DNA of 64,000 bases from assembly GCF_003259845.1 (NCBI RefSeq), contig NZ_QLMJ01000003.1:248001-312000 (forward strand). The letters are read 5' to 3'. Position numbers and translations under genes: made by a program. Below, piece by piece: positions 38,830-46,934 of this stretch (the first letter of the stretch is position 1; every line of letters starts with the position of its first letter). Source of the DNA: Actinoplanes lutulentus. GTDB taxonomy: Bacteria > Actinomycetota > Actinomycetes > Mycobacteriales > Micromonosporaceae. The notes below the pieces were generated by a model. It saw only the letters and a list, made by a program, of their open reading frames with translations. It was not told where the DNA came from and ran no database searches.

Positions 38830-40478
38830 CAGCTGCTGACCTCCGCCGGACGATCACGGGGAATGAGCGGGAGCGGCGCCGCGACCAGCCGGTCACCGGC
38901 ACGCACCGGCAGGGTCAGGCGGAACTGGGAGCCCTCGCCCGGCGATCCCCACGCCTCGAGCCAGCCGCCGTGCAGGCGGGCGTCCTCGACGCTGATCGAC
39001 AGGCCCAGGCCGGTGCCGCCGGTCTGCCGGGCACGGGACGGGTCGGCACGCCAGAACCGGTTGAAGACCAGGCGCTCCTCCCCCGGTTTCAGCCCGATCC
39101 CGTAATCGCGCACGGTCACCGCGACGGCGGCCTCGTCGGTCGTCATCGTCACCACGACCGGTTTGGCCTCGGCGTGCTCGATCGCGTTGCCGACCAGGTT
39201 GCGCAGCACCCGCTCGACCCGGCGCGGGTCGACCTCGGCGATCACCGGGGTGTCCGGCAGGCGTAGCTCGACCTCGACGCCGGCCCGCTCGGCCAGGCCG
39301 GCGAGCCGCTCGGTGACCCGGCGCACGATCGGGACCAGGTCGGAGTGCTCGGCGTCCAGCGCGGCGAACCCGGCGTCGAACCGGCTGATCTCCAGCAGGT
39401 CGGTGAGCAGGCCTTCGAACCGGTCCAGCTCGGCCTGGAGCAGCTCGGCGCTGCGAGCCACGGCGGGCTCGAAGTCCTCGCGCTCCGAGAAGATCAGGTC
39501 AGCTGCCATCCGTACCGTAGTGAGGGGTGTTCGAAGTTCGTGAGAGACGTCCGAGGTGAACCGGCGCTGGAGGCGGGACATCTCCTCCAGCCGGACGATC
39601 TGCCGCTGGAGGTTCGCCGCCATCTGGTTGAACGCCGCGGCGAGCAGCGCCAGGTCGTCCTCGCCGTCCACCTTCATCCGCTGGTCGAGCAGGCCGGCCG
39701 AGAGCCGCTGCGCGGTCCGCGCGGCCACCCGGACCGGGGTCACCACCATGCGGGTGACCAGGCCGGCCACCACCCCGAGCAGGATCACCAGCGCGATGCC
39801 GGTGACCAGCACGGTCGTCCGTATCTGGTTGGCGGCCCGGTCCTCGGTGGTGAGCGGGACCATGTAGTAGAGCTCGAGGTGACCGAATTTGGTCGGCACC
39901 GGGGAGCCGTAGACCAGATATTTCGTCGTGATGCCGTTGAGGTCGGCGGTCCGGATCTGCTGCGCCACCTGACCCTGCTCGGCGACCGTCCGGATCATGT
40001 CCGGAGTGATCAGCTGGCGGGTGTCCACGTTCGGCAGGGTGACCGCGGGCAGGTCCTGGTAATGCTCGGCCCGGATCGAGATCACCGAGCCGCCGTCCTC
40101 GGCCTGATCGCCGTCGAAGAGCTCGTTGACGGTGTCGTTGATCGTGTTCGCCAGCTCCGGGTCACGGGCCTGCGGGTGCACGGTGAGCTGGCTGTACGCG
40201 TACGCCACCTTGCCGCTCATCGACGAGGAGATCTCGTCCTGGGTGCGGCTGAGCAGGATGTTGGCGCTCTGCGCGGCGATGAACCAGCCGAACGTGCCGA
40301 CCAGCAGGCTGGAACCGACCAGGGTGAGCGTGACGACCCGCAGGTGCAGCGAACGACGCCAGGCCCGCCGGGCCGGCGCCGTGTATTGCTTGCCGTGCCG
40401 GGCGACCACGCGCCAGTAGCGCCGCACCACTCGAAGGGCACGGCGCACGGGCATCGGGAGCCAGGAAGGAGCACGCAT
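38829..40478 (-). CDS. mtrB: Sensor histidine kinase MtrB
   Basis: A 549-residue membrane kinase. It has a basic N terminus, TM1 (LHLRVVTLTLVGSSLLVGTFGWFI), an extracellular sensor of about 150 residues, TM2 (VLVTGIALVILLGVVAGLV) and HAMP. The H-box DVSHELRTPLTTVRMAADLI carries the phosphorylated His; the N-box NLVGNAIEHAEAKP and G-boxes DYGIGLKPGEE and GGTGLGLSIS complete the ATPase. It phosphorylates MtrA and is tied to cell-wall homeostasis and division. It lies 29 bp after mtrA. Confidence 0.96.
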   Translation of the reverse strand: MRAPSWLPMPVRRALRVVRRYWRVVARHGKQYTAPARRAWRRSLHLRVVTLTLVGSSLLVGTFGWFIAAQSANILLSRTQDEISSSMSGKVAYAYSQLTVHPQARDPELANTINDTVNELFDGDQAEDGGSVISIRAEHYQDLPAVTLPNVDTRQLITPDMIRTVAEQGQVAQQIRTADLNGITTKYLVYGSPVPTKFGHLELYYMVPLTTEDRAANQIRTTVLVTGIALVILLGVVAGLVTRMVVTPVRVAARTAQRLSAGLLDQRMKVDGEDDLALLAAAFNQMAANLQRQIVRLEEMSRLQRRFTSDVSHELRTPLTTVRMAADLIFSEREDFEPAVARSAELLQAELDRFEGLLTDLLEISRFDAGFAALDAEHSDLVPIVRRVTERLAGLAERAGVEVELRLPDTPVIAEVDPRRVERVLRNLVGNAIEHAEAKPVVVTMTTDEAAVAVTVRDYGIGLKPGEERLVFNRFWRADPSRARQTGGTGLGLSISVEDARLHGGWLEAWGSPGEGSQFRLTLPVRAGDRLVAAPLPLIPRDRPAEVSS

Positions 40479-40507
40479 CTCGCGGCAACATTAACCGCTC
40501 GGACGAC

Positions 40508-41197
40508 CTAGCCGGTGCCCGCCTTGTAGCCGACTCCACGGACCGTGAGGATGATCTCCGGCCGCTCGGGGTCCGGCTCTATTTTCGCCCGCAGTCGCTG
40601 GACGTGCACGTTGACCAGACGGGTGTCGGCCGCGTGCCGGTAACCCCAGACCTGCTCGAGCAGCACCTCGCGGGTGAAGACCTGGCGCGGCTTGCGGGCG
40701 AGCGCGACCAGCAGGTCGAACTCCAGCGGGGTCAGCTTCACCTCCTCGCCGTCGCGCGACACGGTGTGCGCCGGGACGTCGATGGTGATCTGGTTCCCGG
40801 GCGGGCCGATGGTGAGCATCTCCGGCGCGGCGTCCTCGCCCCGGCGCAGCCGGGCCCGCATCCGGGCCACCAGCTCCTTGGGCTTGAACGGCTTGACCAC
40901 GTAGTCGTCGGCGCCGGACTCCAGGCCCAGCACCACGTCGACGGTGTCGCTCTTGGCCGTGAGCATGACGATCGGGATGCCCGACTCGGCTCGGATGGCG
41001 CGCGCCACGTCGATGCCGCTCATGCCGGGAAGCATCAGGTCCAGCAGGACGATGTCGGGACGGCTTTCCCGGAAGGCCGCCAGAGCTCGTTCACCGTCCG
41101 CGACGAAGGAAGGCAGGAATCCTTCGCTGCGCAGGACGATGCCGAGCATCTCGGCCAACGCTGGGTCGTCGTCGACGACCAGTACCCGGGCTCTCAT
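40508..41197 (-). CDS. mtrA: Response regulator MtrA
   Basis: A 229-residue OmpR-type regulator from the ATG at 41197 (MRARVLVVDDDPALAEMLG). Asp53 in LLDLMLPG is the phosphorylation site and Lys82 in LTAK the switch lysine. The C-terminal winged helix includes LTPLEFDLLVALARKPRQVFTREVLLEQVWGYRHAADTRLVNVHVQRLRAKIE. MtrA controls cell-wall and replication genes and development in actinobacteria. A CAATAT eight bases before the ATG may be its -10 box. Confidence 0.97.
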   Translation of the reverse strand: MRARVLVVDDDPALAEMLGIVLRSEGFLPSFVADGERALAAFRESRPDIVLLDLMLPGMSGIDVARAIRAESGIPIVMLTAKSDTVDVVLGLESGADDYVVKPFKPKELVARMRARLRRGEDAAPEMLTIGPPGNQITIDVPAHTVSRDGEEVKLTPLEFDLLVALARKPRQVFTREVLLEQVWGYRHAADTRLVNVHVQRLRAKIEPDPERPEIILTVRGVGYKAGTG

Positions 41198-41303
41198 GCG
41201 GTCCAATATTGCACTGTCCTGCCGATGTCCGCGCTACCCGGGGGTCGATCTTGCCCCGAGAACGGCCGATCTTTTCCGGCACCCCCGCACGGAGGCATAG
41301 AAA

Positions 41304-41333
41304 ACGGGCGGTCCCTGACCCGGGACCGCCCGT
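41304..41333 (-). terminator. Terminator after the DUF397 gene
   Basis: A perfect 12-bp GC-rich stem, 41304-41315 with 41322-41333, followed on the minus strand by TTTTCTATG. This is a classic intrinsic terminator for the XRE-DUF397 pair. Confidence 0.85.
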
Positions 41334-41352
41334 CGTGGCACACGATCTGCGA

Positions 41353-41556
41353 TCAGATGCCGGGCCGGTCGAACTCTCCGGCTCGGACACCGGCGATGAA
41401 GCCGGTCCAGTCGCCCGCGCCGAAAGTGAGCACCGGACCCGTGACGTCCTTCGAGTCACGGACCAGCACTGCGGCCGGAACGTTGGCGACCTCGACGCAA
41501 TGCCCAGCAGCGCCACTACGGCTGCTCTTACGCCAGGTGAGCGTGGCGTTCTGCAT
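41353..41556 (-). CDS. DUF397 protein
   Basis: A 67-residue protein from the ATG at 41556 with AAGGAG six bases before. TWRKSSRSGAAGHCVEVANVPAAVLVRDSKD and DWTGFIAGVRAGEFDR are the whole DUF397 domain. DUF397 proteins are partners of the XRE/DUF5753 regulators encoded next to them (WhiJ-type modules), and are thought to modulate DNA binding. The regulator gene is 51 bp upstream. Confidence 0.92.
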   Translation of the reverse strand: MQNATLTWRKSSRSGAAGHCVEVANVPAAVLVRDSKDVTGPVLTFGAGDWTGFIAGVRAGEFDRPGI

Positions 41557-41607
41557 GATCATCTCCTTCCGTGGAATACCTTCTCCATTGGACCCCACGG
41601 CGAGGGC

Positions 41608-42456
41608 TCACCGAGCCAATCGATCCCTCGTCTCAGCGATGGCCGTTCGGCTCTCTTCTAGCGACAATGCGCGTTCCTGCAGGTCATCGAATGCGTCTTG
41701 ATAAACGTCGATCTCCTCGGGCTTCACCCGGAAGAGGCCGCCCGTCAGTCCCTCGATGTGCACCACCGGGTTACGCGTGCCCGGCGCGAACTCCATGACC
41801 AGAAAAGACTCGACGAGACCCGCGTGCGCGCCGGCCTCGAAAGGGAGGATCTGGAGCTCCACCTCAGGACGGCTGCTCGCCTCGTAGAGCCGGCTCAGCT
41901 GGCGCTGCTGCACCTCCCGGCCACCCACCTCGCGCAGCAGGACACCCTCGTCGATGACGATCCGCAGGCTGGGCGGAGGGTCCCGGGCCAGCACCTCCTG
42001 ACGGCGCATCCGCAGGGCGAGACGCCGCGCGATGATGTCCATGTCGTCGATGTCGGCGCCGGTCTCGATCACCGCCCGCGCGTACTCGTCGGTCTGCAGC
42101 AGGCCCGGCACCACCTGGGCCTCCCACTCGGTGATCAGCACCGCTTCGCCCTCCAGGGCGAGGTACTCGTCGTACGGATCCGGCACCGACGATCGGTACG
42201 GTGTCCACCAGGCTCGCGCCCGTCCGCGGCGGGCGAGATCACGCAGCCGCCCGCGGTCCTCGACGGCGACGCCGTACAGCGTGAGGAGCCGGTCGAGGTC
42301 GGCCTCGGTGATGCCGGTGTGCGCCGTCTCGATCCGGCTCAGTTTGGACTCCGACCAACCCAGAGCGGTCGCCACGTCGACCGCGCGGCGTTCACCGCGG
42401 AGCCGGCGCAGTTCGCCCCCGAGCTCCTGACGTGCTGTCGATGTCGGCCGAGCCAC
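41608..42456 (-). CDS. XRE-family regulator with DUF5753 domain (WhiJ-like)
   Basis: A 282-residue protein from the GTG at 42456. The N-terminal lambda-repressor-type helix-turn-helix (LGGELRRLRGERRAVDVATALGWSESKLSRIETAHTGI) is followed by the DUF5753 domain (ALEGEAVLITEWEAQVVPGLLQTDEYARAV; RQLSRLYEASSRPEVELQILPFEAGAH). Together with DUF397 it forms a module common in Streptomyces and relatives and linked to development. The promoter region carries two TTGCAA sites separated by one base, a likely operator. TATGGT six bases before the GTG suggests a leaderless mRNA. Confidence 0.93.
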   Translation of the reverse strand: MARPTSTARQELGGELRRLRGERRAVDVATALGWSESKLSRIETAHTGITEADLDRLLTLYGVAVEDRGRLRDLARRGRARAWWTPYRSSVPDPYDEYLALEGEAVLITEWEAQVVPGLLQTDEYARAVIETGADIDDMDIIARRLALRMRRQEVLARDPPPSLRIVIDEGVLLREVGGREVQQRQLSRLYEASSRPEVELQILPFEAGAHAGLVESFLVMEFAPGTRNPVVHIEGLTGGLFRVKPEEIDVYQDAFDDLQERALSLEESRTAIAETRDRLAR

Positions 42457-42462
42457 GGAGCC

Positions 42463-42468
42463 ACCATA
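42463..42468 (-). promoter_or_regulatory. -10 box (TATGGT) of the XRE/DUF5753 gene
   Basis: TATGGT ends six bases before the GTG at 42456. TTGCAA at 42488-42493, nineteen bases upstream, could be the -35 box. Confidence 0.55.
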
Positions 42469-42487
42469 TCGGCGTATCGATGAGCCG

Positions 42488-42500
42488 TTGCAACTTGCAA
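42488..42500. promoter_or_regulatory. Double TTGCAA site, probable operator
   Basis: Two copies of the palindrome TTGCAA (42488-42493 and 42495-42500) are separated by one base. They lie over the -35 region of the XRE gene; further TGCA-containing words (ATGCAT, TTGCAG) follow within 20 bases. This fits autorepression by the XRE protein. Confidence 0.5.
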
Positions 42501-42591
42501 AGGATGCATTGCGCTTGCAGTGCCTCCGCCTGCGTGAAGTAATGGTGGGAGACAGCCGACCCCCGGTGGCGGCAACCCCCGGGGAGACAAC

Positions 42592-42622
42592 GAGCCCCCG
42601 CTCGGCGGGCGAGCGGGGGCTC
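42592..42622 (-). terminator. Terminator after ahcY
   Basis: A perfect 13-bp stem, 42592-42604 with 42610-42622, about 20 bases past the ahcY stop. Confidence 0.75.
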
Positions 42623-42629
42623 CGGCATG

Positions 42630-42645
42630 TCTAGACAGCTGTCTA
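42630..42645. repeat. 16-bp palindrome at the ahcY stop
   Basis: CTAGACAGCTGTCTAG is a perfect dyad that includes the ahcY TAG stop codon. It may be part of the 3' end structure or a protein site. Confidence 0.6.
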
Positions 42646-44085
42646 GTAGCGGTAATGGTCCGGCTTGAACGGTCCGCCGACCGCGATGCCGAGGTACGCC
42701 GCCTGTTCCTTGGAGAGCTCGGTGAGCCTCACGCCGAGGGCGTCGAGGTGCAATCGGGCGACTTTTTCGTCCAATTGTTTGGGGAGCACATACACCCCCA
42801 CGGGGTACTCCTCGGTCTTCGTGAAAAGCTCGATCTGAGCGATCGTCTGGTTCGAGAAGCTGTTGCTCATGACGAACGACGGGTGCCCGGTGGCGTTGCC
42901 GAGGTTCAGCAGACGCCCCTCGGAGAGCACGATGATCGAGTGCCCGTCGGCGAACCGCCACTCGTCGACCTGCGGCTTGATCGTCACTCGCGTCACATCG
43001 TCACGGCGAGCCAGGCCCGCCATATCAATTTCATTATCAAAATGACCGATATTTCCGACAATTGCCTGATGCTTCATCTGGGCCATGTGCTCATGGGTGA
43101 TCACATCGAAGCAGCCGGTCGCGGTGATGAAAATATCCCCATAACTCACGACATCTTCAATGCGAGCCACCTGATAGCCGTCCATCGCGGCCTGGAGCGC
43201 GCAGATCGGGTCGATCTCGGTCACGATCACCCGGGCGCCCTGCCCGCGCAGCGACTCGGCGCAGCCCTTGCCCACGTCGCCGTACCCGAAGACGACCGCT
43301 ACCTTGCCACCGATCAGCACGTCGGTGGCCCGGTTGATGCCGTCGATCAGCGAGTGCCGGCAGCCGTACTTGTTGTCGAACTTGCTCTTGGTCACCGAGT
43401 CGTTCACGTTGATCGCCGGGAAGAGCAGCGTGCCGTGCAGCTGCATCTCGTAGAGCCGGTGCACCCCGGTGGTGGTCTCCTCGGTGACACCCTTGATCCC
43501 CGCCGCCACCCGGGTCCAGCGTTTGCCGTCCTCTTTCAGGCTGCGGGCGAGCAGGCCGAGGATCACCGCGTACTCCTCCGAGGACGCACTCTCCGGCGGC
43601 GGCGCCACGCCGGCTTTCTCGAACTCGGCGCCCTTGTGCACCAGCAGCGTCGCGTCACCACCGTCGTCGAGGATCATGTTGGGCGCCTCGCCGTCCGGCC
43701 AGAGCAGCACCTGCTCGGTGCACCACCAGTACTCCTCGAGCGTCTCGCCCTTCCACGCGTAGACCGGCACACCCTGCGGTTTCTCCGGCGTACCCTCCCG
43801 GCCCACCACGATCGCCGCAGCCGCGTGATCCTGCGTCGAGAAGATGTTGCACGACGCCCACCGCACCTGCGCGCCGAGCACGGTCAGCGTCTCGATCAGC
43901 ACCGCGGTCTGGATCGTCATGTGCAGCGACCCGGTGATCCGCGCCCCCCGCAGCGGCTGACTCGGCCCGAACTCCGCCCGCAACGCCATCAAACCGGGCA
44001 TCTCGTGCTCCGCCAGCTCGATCTCCTTACGCCCGAACCCGGCGAGCGAGAGGTCAGCGACCTTGAAATCACCCTCAGCCAACAT
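42643..44085 (-). CDS. ahcY: S-adenosyl-L-homocysteine hydrolase
   Basis: A 480-residue protein from the ATG at 44085 with AAGGGG upstream; the open frame reaches 44337 but that part has no ribosome site. NAD-binding [26 protein letters not shown], substrate motifs [16 protein letters not shown] and [13 protein letters not shown], and the C-terminal KPDHYRY are all present. It splits SAH into adenosine and homocysteine to relieve inhibition of methyltransferases. It uses NAD as a bound cofactor and is cytoplasmic. It lies next to mtrA and manA as in mycobacteria. Confidence 0.98.
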   Translation of the reverse strand: MLAEGDFKVADLSLAGFGRKEIELAEHEMPGLMALRAEFGPSQPLRGARITGSLHMTIQTAVLIETLTVLGAQVRWASCNIFSTQDHAAAAIVVGREGTPEKPQGVPVYAWKGETLEEYWWCTEQVLLWPDGEAPNMILDDGGDATLLVHKGAEFEKAGVAPPPESASSEEYAVILGLLARSLKEDGKRWTRVAAGIKGVTEETTTGVHRLYEMQLHGTLLFPAINVNDSVTKSKFDNKYGCRHSLIDGINRATDVLIGGKVAVVFGYGDVGKGCAESLRGQGARVIVTEIDPICALQAAMDGYQVARIEDVVSYGDIFITATGCFDVITHEHMAQMKHQAIVGNIGHFDNEIDMAGLARRDDVTRVTIKPQVDEWRFADGHSIIVLSEGRLLNLGNATGHPSFVMSNSFSNQTIAQIELFTKTEEYPVGVYVLPKQLDEKVARLHLDALGVRLTELSKEQAAYLGIAVGGPFKPDHYRY

Positions 44086-44251
44086 CAAAACCCCTTTTTG
44101 GTACGACCTAAGGGCGCCCCAACCGCAGCCACGCCGCCCGTGACGACCCTGCGCAAGCCCCTTGCCACTAATCCTGGCTGCCGCGCCGCCACCGCGCGCC
44201 CTTACGGCCGCTTCGCGCCCGCCCAATCCCGCAAAGGTCTCCAGACATAGC

Positions 44252-44287
44252 GAACGGGGCGACAGGCCTAAGCCCATCGCCCCGTTC
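44252..44287 (-). promoter_or_regulatory. Hairpin in or before the ahcY leader
   Basis: A perfect 11-bp stem, 44252-44262 with 44277-44287; the loop holds a further GGC/GCC pairing. It lies about 170 bases before the ahcY ATG. There is no T-tract on either strand. It could be a leader control element or the end of another transcript. Confidence 0.5.
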
Positions 44288-44533
44288 ATCCCCCCGGTTT
44301 GGTACCGCGCGCGTCCGTGGGACCCCCCGATCACCAATGACGCTGCGTGTTTCTAGATTCACACTCCGCAACCACTATGTCAAGCTATTTCCCCAAAATC
44401 CGGACGAAAGCCGCCGCCAAACACCCCAAGCACCCAGCACACACCGCCACCATGTCGGGGTGCTCCCGGTGTGATCCACTCACCCCCGCCAAGCAGGCCG
44501 CACCCAGCCGCCGAACGACCCGACCGCTGAACA

Positions 44534-44589
44534 CGAGCCGTAGCTCAGATAGGTCATGAGGCTTGATGACCTATCTGAGCTACGGCTCG
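44534..44589. repeat. Long inverted repeat, 24-bp arms (GAGCCGTAGCT family)
   Basis: A perfect 24-bp arm at 44534-44557 pairs with 44566-44589 around the loop GAGGCTTG. The arms begin CGAGCCGTAGCTCAG. The same core recurs in inverted pairs at 50907-50957 and 50967-51023. Confidence 0.95.
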
Positions 44590-44717
44590 CCCCACCCAGC
44601 CCCGCCAGCGTGTCGAGTGCAGGCTCAATACGCACCTGAACTCGACACGGGCGGCGTGGTGGGCCCTCCTTCGGGCTGGGTGCTGTGTTGGGCGGAGAAG
44701 GCCTCGCCGGGAACGGA

Positions 44718-44754
44718 GCAGCCGTGAACCCCCACGATTGGGGTTCACGGCTGC
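44718..44754 (-). terminator. Terminator after manA
   Basis: A stem of 15 bp, 44718-44732 with 44740-44754, and a seven-base loop. It starts 31 bases after the manA stop. Confidence 0.75.
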
Positions 44755-44784
44755 GGGCTGTGCGCGATTGGGCGTACCCAAGAA

Positions 44785-45966
44785 TTAAGCAGGAACCGAG
44801 GCGACGAAGAGGACGCCTACGCCGGCCGCGGTGAGCGGCCCGGCGCTGGCCGGGGCGTAAGCGGCCTCGCCGGGACGCACCTCGACCGGTGTGCCGTGCC
44901 CCTCGCCCACGTGGATGTCGCCGGACGCGCCCAGAATGACCCGCGGGCCGCTGCCCGGCAGCTGCGCCGGCGGGCGGTCCTCGGTGAGCGTGACGCGGTA
45001 GAGCTCGAAGTCCGGCACCGGGACCTTCCACGATGTGACGCCGGGCGCGAGTTCGGTGGGGTGCAGCAGCGGGTCGTCCAGGACTTCGAAGCGCAGAACC
45101 CGCAGCAGTTCGTCGACGTCGACGCGTTTCGGGGTGAGGCCGCCGCGCAGCACGTTGTCGCTGGAGGCCATCAGTTCGACGCCCAGGCCACCCAGGTACG
45201 CGTGGAGGTTGCCGGCGGGCATCCAGATCGCCTGGCCGGGCTGGAGCCAGACCAGGTTGAGCAGCAGCGCGACCAGTACGCCCGGATCGCCGGGATAGTT
45301 GGCGGCCAGGTCGACGGCGAGGACGAACGACGGGGTGTGCCCGTGGTCCTCCGGCACCTGCTGGGCGGCCGACGAGACCTGCTTGATCAGGTCGTCGCGC
45401 TCGGACTCGGGCCAGCTCAGCAGCGTGCGTACGGCGGTTTCGAGGTCGCCGTCGTGCAGGGCGGTGACGACCGGCGCCAGTTGCGGCAGGTTCAGCTCAC
45501 TGAGCACCTCGGCGGATACCTGCGGCGACCGGAACCCGCAGAGCGCCTCGAACGGCGTGAGCGCCACCAGCATCTCGGGCTTGTGGTGGCCGTCCGTGTA
45601 GTTCTTCGGCGCGGCCGGGTCCTGCTCCTGGCGGGCGAAGGCAGCCTTCGCGTAATCGGCGTCGGGATGGGCCTGCAGGGAGAGCGGGCCGGCCGCGGCC
45701 AGAACCTTCATGAGGTACGGCAACCGGTCGCCGAACCGCTCGACGATCGGCGCGCCGAGCTGGCCGGCCGGGTCGCCGGAGATGAGTGCGTTCAGTGCGA
45801 GCGGACCGTCCGGCCCGGGCACTGTCGACGGGTCACCCGGGTGCGCGCCGAGCCACAGCTCCGCCTCCGGTCCCTCGGATGCTGGGCGGCCCTGCAGCTC
45901 GGCGATCGCGGTCCGGGAGCCCCAGGCGTAAGTCCGGATCGCTCCGTGAAGCGGGTACACGGTCAT
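44785..45966 (-). CDS. manA: Mannose-6-phosphate isomerase, class I
   Basis: A 393-residue protein from the ATG at 45966 (MTVYPLHGAIRTYAWGSRTAIAEL). Zinc-site and active-site motifs are SLQAHPDADYAKAAF, GYHKPEML-like DGHHKPEMLVAL and GQAIWMPAGNLHAYLGGLGVELMASSDNVLRGGLTPKRVDV. It interconverts fructose-6-phosphate and mannose-6-phosphate, the first step to GDP-mannose, with manB and manC also in the window. TACTTT seven bases before the ATG may give it its own leaderless start within the operon. Confidence 0.96.
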   Translation of the reverse strand: MTVYPLHGAIRTYAWGSRTAIAELQGRPASEGPEAELWLGAHPGDPSTVPGPDGPLALNALISGDPAGQLGAPIVERFGDRLPYLMKVLAAAGPLSLQAHPDADYAKAAFARQEQDPAAPKNYTDGHHKPEMLVALTPFEALCGFRSPQVSAEVLSELNLPQLAPVVTALHDGDLETAVRTLLSWPESERDDLIKQVSSAAQQVPEDHGHTPSFVLAVDLAANYPGDPGVLVALLLNLVWLQPGQAIWMPAGNLHAYLGGLGVELMASSDNVLRGGLTPKRVDVDELLRVLRFEVLDDPLLHPTELAPGVTSWKVPVPDFELYRVTLTEDRPPAQLPGSGPRVILGASGDIHVGEGHGTPVEVRPGEAAYAPASAGPLTAAGVGVLFVASVPA

Positions 45967-45973
45967 ACCCGGC

Positions 45974-45979
45974 AAAGTA
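45974..45979 (-). promoter_or_regulatory. Possible -10 box (TACTTT) of manA
   Basis: TACTTT lies seven bases before the manA ATG, in the short gap after the CDF gene, and no ribosome site is present. Confidence 0.4.
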
Positions 45980-45986
45980 GCAGTTA

Positions 45987-46934
45987 TCAGACGGCCGCGG
46001 GGGGTGCTGCCTGCTCTTTGCCCGCCCGGTCGATGTCCGGCTCGATGTAGATCACGCGGGCGATCGGAACCGCCTCGCGAATCCGTACCTCGGTCTCGTC
46101 GATGTGCTGCGCCACGTCCGCGGCGCTCTCCGACTTCGGTACGGCGATCTTCACGGCGACCAGCAGCTCCTCAGGACCGAGGTGCAGCGTCTTCATGTGG
46201 ATGATCCGGTCGACGCCGCCGCCGTTCAGGATCGCCTGCTCGATCTTGCGTACCGTCTCGGGGTTGGCTCCTTCGCCGAGGAGCAGGCTCTTGGTCTCGA
46301 CCGCCAGGATCCCGGCGATGCCGACCAGCAGCAGGCCGATCGCGGCGGTGCCGGCCGCGTCCCACCGGCCGTCGTCGGTGATCAGCGTCAGCCCGACGCC
46401 GAACAACGCCAGGACCAGGCCGATCAACGCGCCGAAGTCCTCCAGGAGCACCACCGGCAGCTCGGGCGCCTTCGCCCGGCGTACGTAATCAACCCAGGAG
46501 GTCGTGCCGCGGGTCTGGTTCGACTCCTTGATCGCGGTACGGAACGAGTAACCCTCCAGGCCGATCGCGACCACCAGCACGGCAATCGGCACCCACTTGT
46601 ATTCGGTGATCCCGTGCGGGTCCTGCCACTTGTGGTACGCCTCGTAGAGCGCGAACAACCCACCCAGGCTGAACAGCACGATCGAGACGATGAACGCGTA
46701 GATGTAGCGCTCCCGCCCGTACCCGAAGGGGTGCTCCGGGGTGGCCGCGCGTTTCGCCCGCTTGCCGCCGATCAGCAGCAGCAGCTGGTTGCCGGAGTCG
46801 GCCACCGAGTGGATCGACTCCGCCAGCATCGACGACGAGCTGGTGAGCAGGTACGCACCGAACTTGGTGACCGCGATGCCCAGGTTCGCACTGAGCGCCG
46901 CGATGATCGCTTTGGTGCCGCCTTCGGCGCTCAC
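45987..46934 (-). CDS. Cation diffusion facilitator transporter
   Basis: A 315-residue CDF family protein with about five or six membrane helices and a C-terminal cytoplasmic domain (LLLGEGANPETVRKIEQAILNGGGVDRIIHMKTLHLGPEELLVAVKI). The helix 2 metal motif is HSVADSGNQ (HxxxD). In helix 5 the usual HD or DD motif reads EDFGALIG, so metal choice may differ from zinc. It expels a divalent cation by proton exchange. Its start overlaps the SIS gene stop by four bases, and manA follows 20 bp later. Confidence 0.88.
   Translation of the reverse strand: MSAEGGTKAIIAALSANLGIAVTKFGAYLLTSSSSMLAESIHSVADSGNQLLLLIGGKRAKRAATPEHPFGYGRERYIYAFIVSIVLFSLGGLFALYEAYHKWQDPHGITEYKWVPIAVLVVAIGLEGYSFRTAIKESNQTRGTTSWVDYVRRAKAPELPVVLLEDFGALIGLVLALFGVGLTLITDDGRWDAAGTAAIGLLLVGIAGILAVETKSLLLGEGANPETVRKIEQAILNGGGVDRIIHMKTLHLGPEELLVAVKIAVPKSESAADVAQHIDETEVRIREAVPIARVIYIEPDIDRAGKEQAAPPAAV

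Larger units (their letters stand above)
44086..44784. other. 700-bp region without genes between ahcY and manA
   Basis: Frames here are shadows or low-complexity. It holds the ahcY leader with one strong hairpin (44252-44287), a stretch of lower GC at 44345-44420, a long inverted repeat (44534-44589) and the manA terminator (44718-44754). No coding potential is seen. Confidence 0.6.

Noticed and set aside
44086..44340. SAH riboswitch before ahcY
   Set aside because: The conserved SAH-riboswitch core could not be recognised. Only a generic hairpin is present.
44534..44589. tRNA gene suggested by GCCGTAGCTCAGATAGGT
   Set aside because: Only a D-arm-like stretch is present. The second half is its inverted copy and there is no anticodon arm or TTCRANN loop.
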